NCBI GenBank assembly: GCA_016206755.1
Contig: JACQQZ010000112.1
Location: 1-7,580, forward strand
Direction of reading: 5' to 3'
Length of the DNA: 7,580 bases
Source: Candidatus Omnitrophota bacterium
Lineage (GTDB): Bacteria; Omnitrophota; Gorgyraeia; 1-14-0-20-64-10; JACQQZ01
In this document: positions 5,061 through 7,580 of the stretch, piece after piece
Numbering within the stretch: the stretch's first letter is position 1
Layout of the letters: each line of letters begins with the position of its first letter
The notes under the pieces: model-generated
What the model was told of the DNA's origin: nothing
What the model saw: only the letters and a program-made list of their open reading frames with translations
Database searches by the model: none
Translations under genes and position numbers: made by a program

Positions 5061-5623
5061 GTCGACTGGAAAACGCGATTGTCGAGGTCGCCCGGTTTCT
5101 AGCGCAGCACCGAGTCCCTTACATGGTGATTGGCGGCGTCGCCAACGCCGTCTGGGGAGTTCCGAGAGCGACATTGGATGTGGATCTGACGGTGTGGACA
5201 GGCGAGAACGATCTCGCCGGACTTGTGGGACAGGCGGCGACGGCGTTTCGATCACGCGAAAAAGATCCGCTGACGCATGTACGAAGCACACGCGTTTTGC
5301 CGTTGGAAACGAAGGAAGGCATCCGAATCGATATGATCTTCGGTCAGCTTCCGTATGAAGAGACGGCCATTCAGCGGGCGGCGAGCTGCTTGATTCAGGG
5401 GATGGAAGTCCGGGTGTGCCGGCCTGAAGACCTTATCCTGCACAAAATCATTTCCGAACGCGAGAAAGACCGGAATGATGTTCACGGGATTATTCAACAA
5501 CAAGGCGCTTCCCTCGATCGAAAATATCTGGATCCGAAAATTGCAGAGCTGACCCAGGGTTTTGACCGCCCCGACATCCAGGCGTGGTACGCGCAATGTT
5601 TACGGGAAATCGAGAGCGGATGA
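5057..5623 (+). CDS. AbiEii-like nucleotidyltransferase, toxin candidate
   Basis: This is a 188-residue nucleotidyltransferase-fold protein. Motif I is GGVANAVWGVPRATLDVDL with Gly26-Gly27, Arg37 and metal ligands Asp41 and Asp43. A third carboxylate is Asp92 (GIRIDMIFG). A basic motif follows, PEDLILHKIISEREKDRNDV, with Lys130, Arg135, Asp138 and Asp141, matching the late K...R.KD..D block of the AbiEii/DUF1814 group. All expected catalytic residues are present, unlike the two MNT proteins upstream. Characterised AbiEii-type toxins transfer nucleotides to RNA such as tRNA; whether this one does so, or is a housekeeping relative, is open. It overlaps both neighbours by four bases (ATGA), placing it inside the lysS-lol operon. 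Confidence 0.85.
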   Translation: MSRLENAIVEVARFLAQHRVPYMVIGGVANAVWGVPRATLDVDLTVWTGENDLAGLVGQAATAFRSREKDPLTHVRSTRVLPLETKEGIRIDMIFGQLPYEETAIQRAASCLIQGMEVRVCRPEDLILHKIISEREKDRNDVHGIIQQQGASLDRKYLDPKIAELTQGFDRPDIQAWYAQCLREIESG

Positions 5624-6801
5624 GCGCCATTGGGTTTCTGGCCGGCAGGTATCTCTTCTCGCGGCGCCGGGAAAAATTCATCTGGGTGATTTCCGGAATC
5701 GCCATCGCAGGGGTGGCCGTCGGCGTTGCGGCGCTGATCACCGTGCTGGCCGTGATGACCGGCTTCGACGAAGATCTGCAGAAGAAAATTGTCGGCGCCA
5801 ATCCGCACGTGGTGGTGCAGGCGGAAGAATCCATTCTGGAGACGGATGCCCTGATGGAACGCGTGAAGGCATTGCCGGAGGTGAAAGCCGCGGCATCTTT
5901 TGTGCAGGGTCAGGTGCTTTTGACCACCGACCGCGCCTCGATCGGCGCTGTGCTGCGCGGCATCGATCCCGTTCGCGAGCCCCAGGTTACGCAGATCAAG
6001 CGCTACGTGACCGATGCCAATCCGGATCCGGGAGAAAAAAGCGTTATCGTCGGAAAAGTGTTGGCCGAGCGCCTGGGCGTTTTTCCGGGAGATCCGCTGC
6101 GGATCACGACGCCGTTGCGTCAGGAGCCGCAGGTTTTCACGGTGTCAGGATTTTTTAGCTGCGGCATGTATGACTACGACGCCAATCTCGTGTTGATGCG
6201 GCTGGAAGTTGCGCAGAAATTGCTCGGATTCGGCAAAGCGGTCACCGGAATCGGGCTGCGCGTCGACGACCCGATGCACGCGGGCCGTGTGAGCGCTCAG
6301 ATCCGCCGAATTTTAGGATATCCGTATTGGGCGGTGACTTGGATGGAGCAAAACCGGAATTTATTCGCGGCGCTCAAGCTTGAAAAATTGGTGATGTTTC
6401 TGATTTTGGGGCTGATTGTTTTGGTCGCTTGTTTTAACATCATCGCCACGCTCCTCATGATGGTGGTGGAGCGGATCCATGACATCGGAATTCTAAAGGC
6501 GCTCGGTGCGACCCAGGGAACCATCCGGGGCATTTTCACCGGCGTGGGGCTGTCGATCGGAGGCCTGGGGACGGGGCTGGGACTTTTGGGCGGCGTGGGG
6601 CTTTGCGAATTCATCCAGCGCTCCGAATGGGTGAAGCTGCCCTCCGATGTTTATTATTTGGACCATCTGCCTGCGCTGATTGTTTGGCAGGATGTCGGCC
6701 TGATTGTTGCGGCGGCATTTTTAATCAGCTTGCTGGCCTGCTGGTATCCGGCGGCAGTCGCCGCCAATTTCAAGCCGGTGGATGCGCTTCGGTATGAGTG
6801 A
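5620..6801 (+). CDS. Lipoprotein-releasing ABC transporter permease (LolC/LolE family)
   Basis: This inner-membrane permease extracts mature lipoproteins from the inner membrane for transfer to LolA, powered by LolD. With the ATG at 5620 it has 393 residues, near family size. It has a short cytoplasmic N-terminus (GRYLFSRRREKFIW), membrane span 1 (about 20-45), a large periplasmic domain (about 46-255) and three C-terminal spans (about 257-281, 304-328, 355-378). The coupling-helix region DIGILKALGA (288-297) is typical of LolC/E and FtsX-type permeases. The in-frame ATG at 5584 was not used: it would extend 36 bases into the nucleotidyltransferase gene and add a non-conserved leader. Only one permease gene is seen, as in bacteria with a homodimeric Lol permease, so I do not choose between lolC and lolE. 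Confidence 0.93.
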   Translation: MSAIGFLAGRYLFSRRREKFIWVISGIAIAGVAVGVAALITVLAVMTGFDEDLQKKIVGANPHVVVQAEESILETDALMERVKALPEVKAAASFVQGQVLLTTDRASIGAVLRGIDPVREPQVTQIKRYVTDANPDPGEKSVIVGKVLAERLGVFPGDPLRITTPLRQEPQVFTVSGFFSCGMYDYDANLVLMRLEVAQKLLGFGKAVTGIGLRVDDPMHAGRVSAQIRRILGYPYWAVTWMEQNRNLFAALKLEKLVMFLILGLIVLVACFNIIATLLMMVVERIHDIGILKALGATQGTIRGIFTGVGLSIGGLGTGLGLLGGVGLCEFIQRSEWVKLPSDVYYLDHLPALIVWQDVGLIVAAAFLISLLACWYPAAVAANFKPVDALRYE

Positions 6802-7492
6802 CCCGGCAATGAACAACAACGCGGTTGAAGTGACCCGCGTGACCAAGCGCTACGCCCAGGGTAAGGATTGGCTGACTGTTTTGGACGATGTTTCATTGAC
6901 GATTGCAGCCAAAGAGTTCGTTGCCGTCTCCGGACCTTCGGGAGCGGGAAAATCCACCTTGCTGCACCTGATCGGCGGCCTGGATTTTCCGACGGAAGGG
7001 CAAGTCTCTTTGGAAGGACAGAGTTGGTCGAGCTTAAGCGCTCAAGCCCAGGCCCGGCTGCGGAATCAACGCATCGGATTCGTGTTCCAAGCATACCACT
7101 TGCTGCCGGAGTTGACGGCATTTGAGAACGTGATGTTGCCGGCGATGCTCGGTCCTGAGGGCAGATCGCGCCGGCAGATAGGAGAACGGGCAAAAAATTT
7201 GCTGGATCGCGTCGGCCTTGCGGCGCGCCTCGAACATCGGCCCTCGGAGCTTTCGGGCGGGGAGCAGCAGCGCGTTGCGATTGCCCGGTCGCTCATGAAC
7301 AGCCCCAGGATGCTTTTGTGCGATGAGCCGACGGGAAATTTGGATACGGGCACCGGAGAGGCGGTGCTGGAGCTGCTCAAGCAGTGGCACCGGGAGCAGT
7401 CAATGACCCTGTGCATTGTGACGCACGAAACCTCAGTGGCGAAAGCCGCCCAGCGGATAATTCAGATGCGCGACGGAAAGGTGATGGGGTGA
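6794..7492 (+). CDS. lolD: Lipoprotein-releasing ABC transporter ATPase LolD
   Basis: This is the cytoplasmic ATPase that powers lipoprotein release by the adjacent permease. With the ATG at 6794 it has 232 residues. Walker A is GPSGAGKST (47-55), the Q-loop is FVFQ with Gln99, the signature is LSGGEQQR (153-160), Walker B is MLLCDEP (173-179, with catalytic Glu178), the D-loop is GNLD, and the switch His is 211 (VTHE). The [14 protein letters not shown] stretch is typical of the LolD/MacB/FtsE group; pairing with LolC/E decides LolD. The start is uncertain: in-frame ATGs at 6782, 6794 and 6809 all lie before the first conserved strand ([10 protein letters not shown]), and none has a strong Shine-Dalgarno. 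All three imply coupling to the permease gene, by overlap or by close spacing. Confidence 0.94.
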   Translation: MSDPAMNNNAVEVTRVTKRYAQGKDWLTVLDDVSLTIAAKEFVAVSGPSGAGKSTLLHLIGGLDFPTEGQVSLEGQSWSSLSAQAQARLRNQRIGFVFQAYHLLPELTAFENVMLPAMLGPEGRSRRQIGERAKNLLDRVGLAARLEHRPSELSGGEQQRVAIARSLMNSPRMLLCDEPTGNLDTGTGEAVLELLKQWHREQSMTLCIVTHETSVAKAAQRIIQMRDGKVMG

Positions 7493-7580
7493 AAATTTAT
7501 CTCAATGGAAAATTCGTAGACCAGGACAAAGCAACCGTCTCGGTGTTTGATCACGGGCTTCTCTACGGCGACGGCGTGTT
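7489..7580 (+). CDS. ilvE: Branched-chain amino acid aminotransferase-like protein, 5' part only
   Basis: The first 30 codons are visible before the window ends. They read [20 protein letters not shown] and then [10 protein letters not shown], the N-terminal strand and the highly recognisable DHG-x-x-YGDGVF block of class IV PLP-dependent aminotransferases, most often annotated as branched-chain amino acid aminotransferase. D-amino acid aminotransferase and aminodeoxychorismate lyase share this start and cannot be excluded. The GTG start overlaps the lolD stop by the GTGA arrangement, so the gene continues the operon. The PLP lysine and substrate-pocket residues lie outside the window. Confidence 0.85.
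   Translation, partial: MKIYLNGKFVDQDKATVSVFDHGLLYGDGV

Noticed and set aside
5584..5619. Earlier ATG for the LolC/E permease
   Set aside because: It extends into the nucleotidyltransferase gene and adds a non-conserved leader; ATG 5620 gives the ATGA coupling seen at the neighbouring junction and the expected N-terminus.

Overview
The window reads as bacterial chromosome from a Gram-negative (double-membrane) organism of moderately high GC. It encodes apolipoprotein N-acyltransferase (Lnt) and lipoprotein-releasing LolC/E and LolD, which imply triacylated lipoproteins and an outer membrane. The order lnt ... lysS - lolC/E - lolD - ilvE, together with strong TTGAC-type promoters and very short leaders, reminds me of uncultured lineages such as Omnitrophota. 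That placement is an impression from memory, not something the sequence proves. All genes are on the + strand.

Layout. 17-1555 is lnt. 1556-1795 is a 240-base gap holding an open, unrecognised tail-like reading frame (1557-1733) and then a promoter-repeat. 1796-3272 holds two tandem two-gene cassettes, each a minimal nucleotidyltransferase (MNT, GS-x10-DxD) followed by a HEPN-domain protein that starts on a GTGA overlap. 3368-4840 is lysS. 4827-5623 is a small WE-motif protein plus an AbiEii-like nucleotidyltransferase. 5620-7492 is lolC/E and lolD. A class IV aminotransferase (ilvE-like) starts at 7489 and runs off the end. From lysS onward every gene overlaps the next by 4 to 14 bases, so lysS to ilvE is probably one operon containing a built-in toxin-antitoxin-like pair.

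The most interesting structure is a promoter-like repeat of about 37 bases present three times: before MNT-1 (1752), before MNT-2 (2518) and before lysS (3313). It carries -35 TTGACC, an 18-base spacer containing the palindrome CGTCGACG, and an extended -10 (TGATACGAT, or TGATAAAAT before lysS). The first two copies are the same except for one extra base, although the proteins behind them are well diverged. The -10 lies only 6 to 8 bases before the two MNT start codons, so those mRNAs should be leaderless or nearly so, while each HEPN gene has a good Shine-Dalgarno embedded in the end of its MNT gene. The region therefore looks like an array of promoter-plus-antitoxin-plus-toxin units inserted between lnt and lysS, with the host operon using the same promoter type.

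How the genes may work together: Lnt and LolCD serve lipoprotein maturation and sorting, LysS serves translation and the ilvE-like enzyme serves branched-chain amino acid metabolism. The three nucleotidyltransferase modules are best read as toxin-antitoxin or defence modules (MntA/HepT-like and AbiEii-like), but their activity here is inferred from family and layout only.
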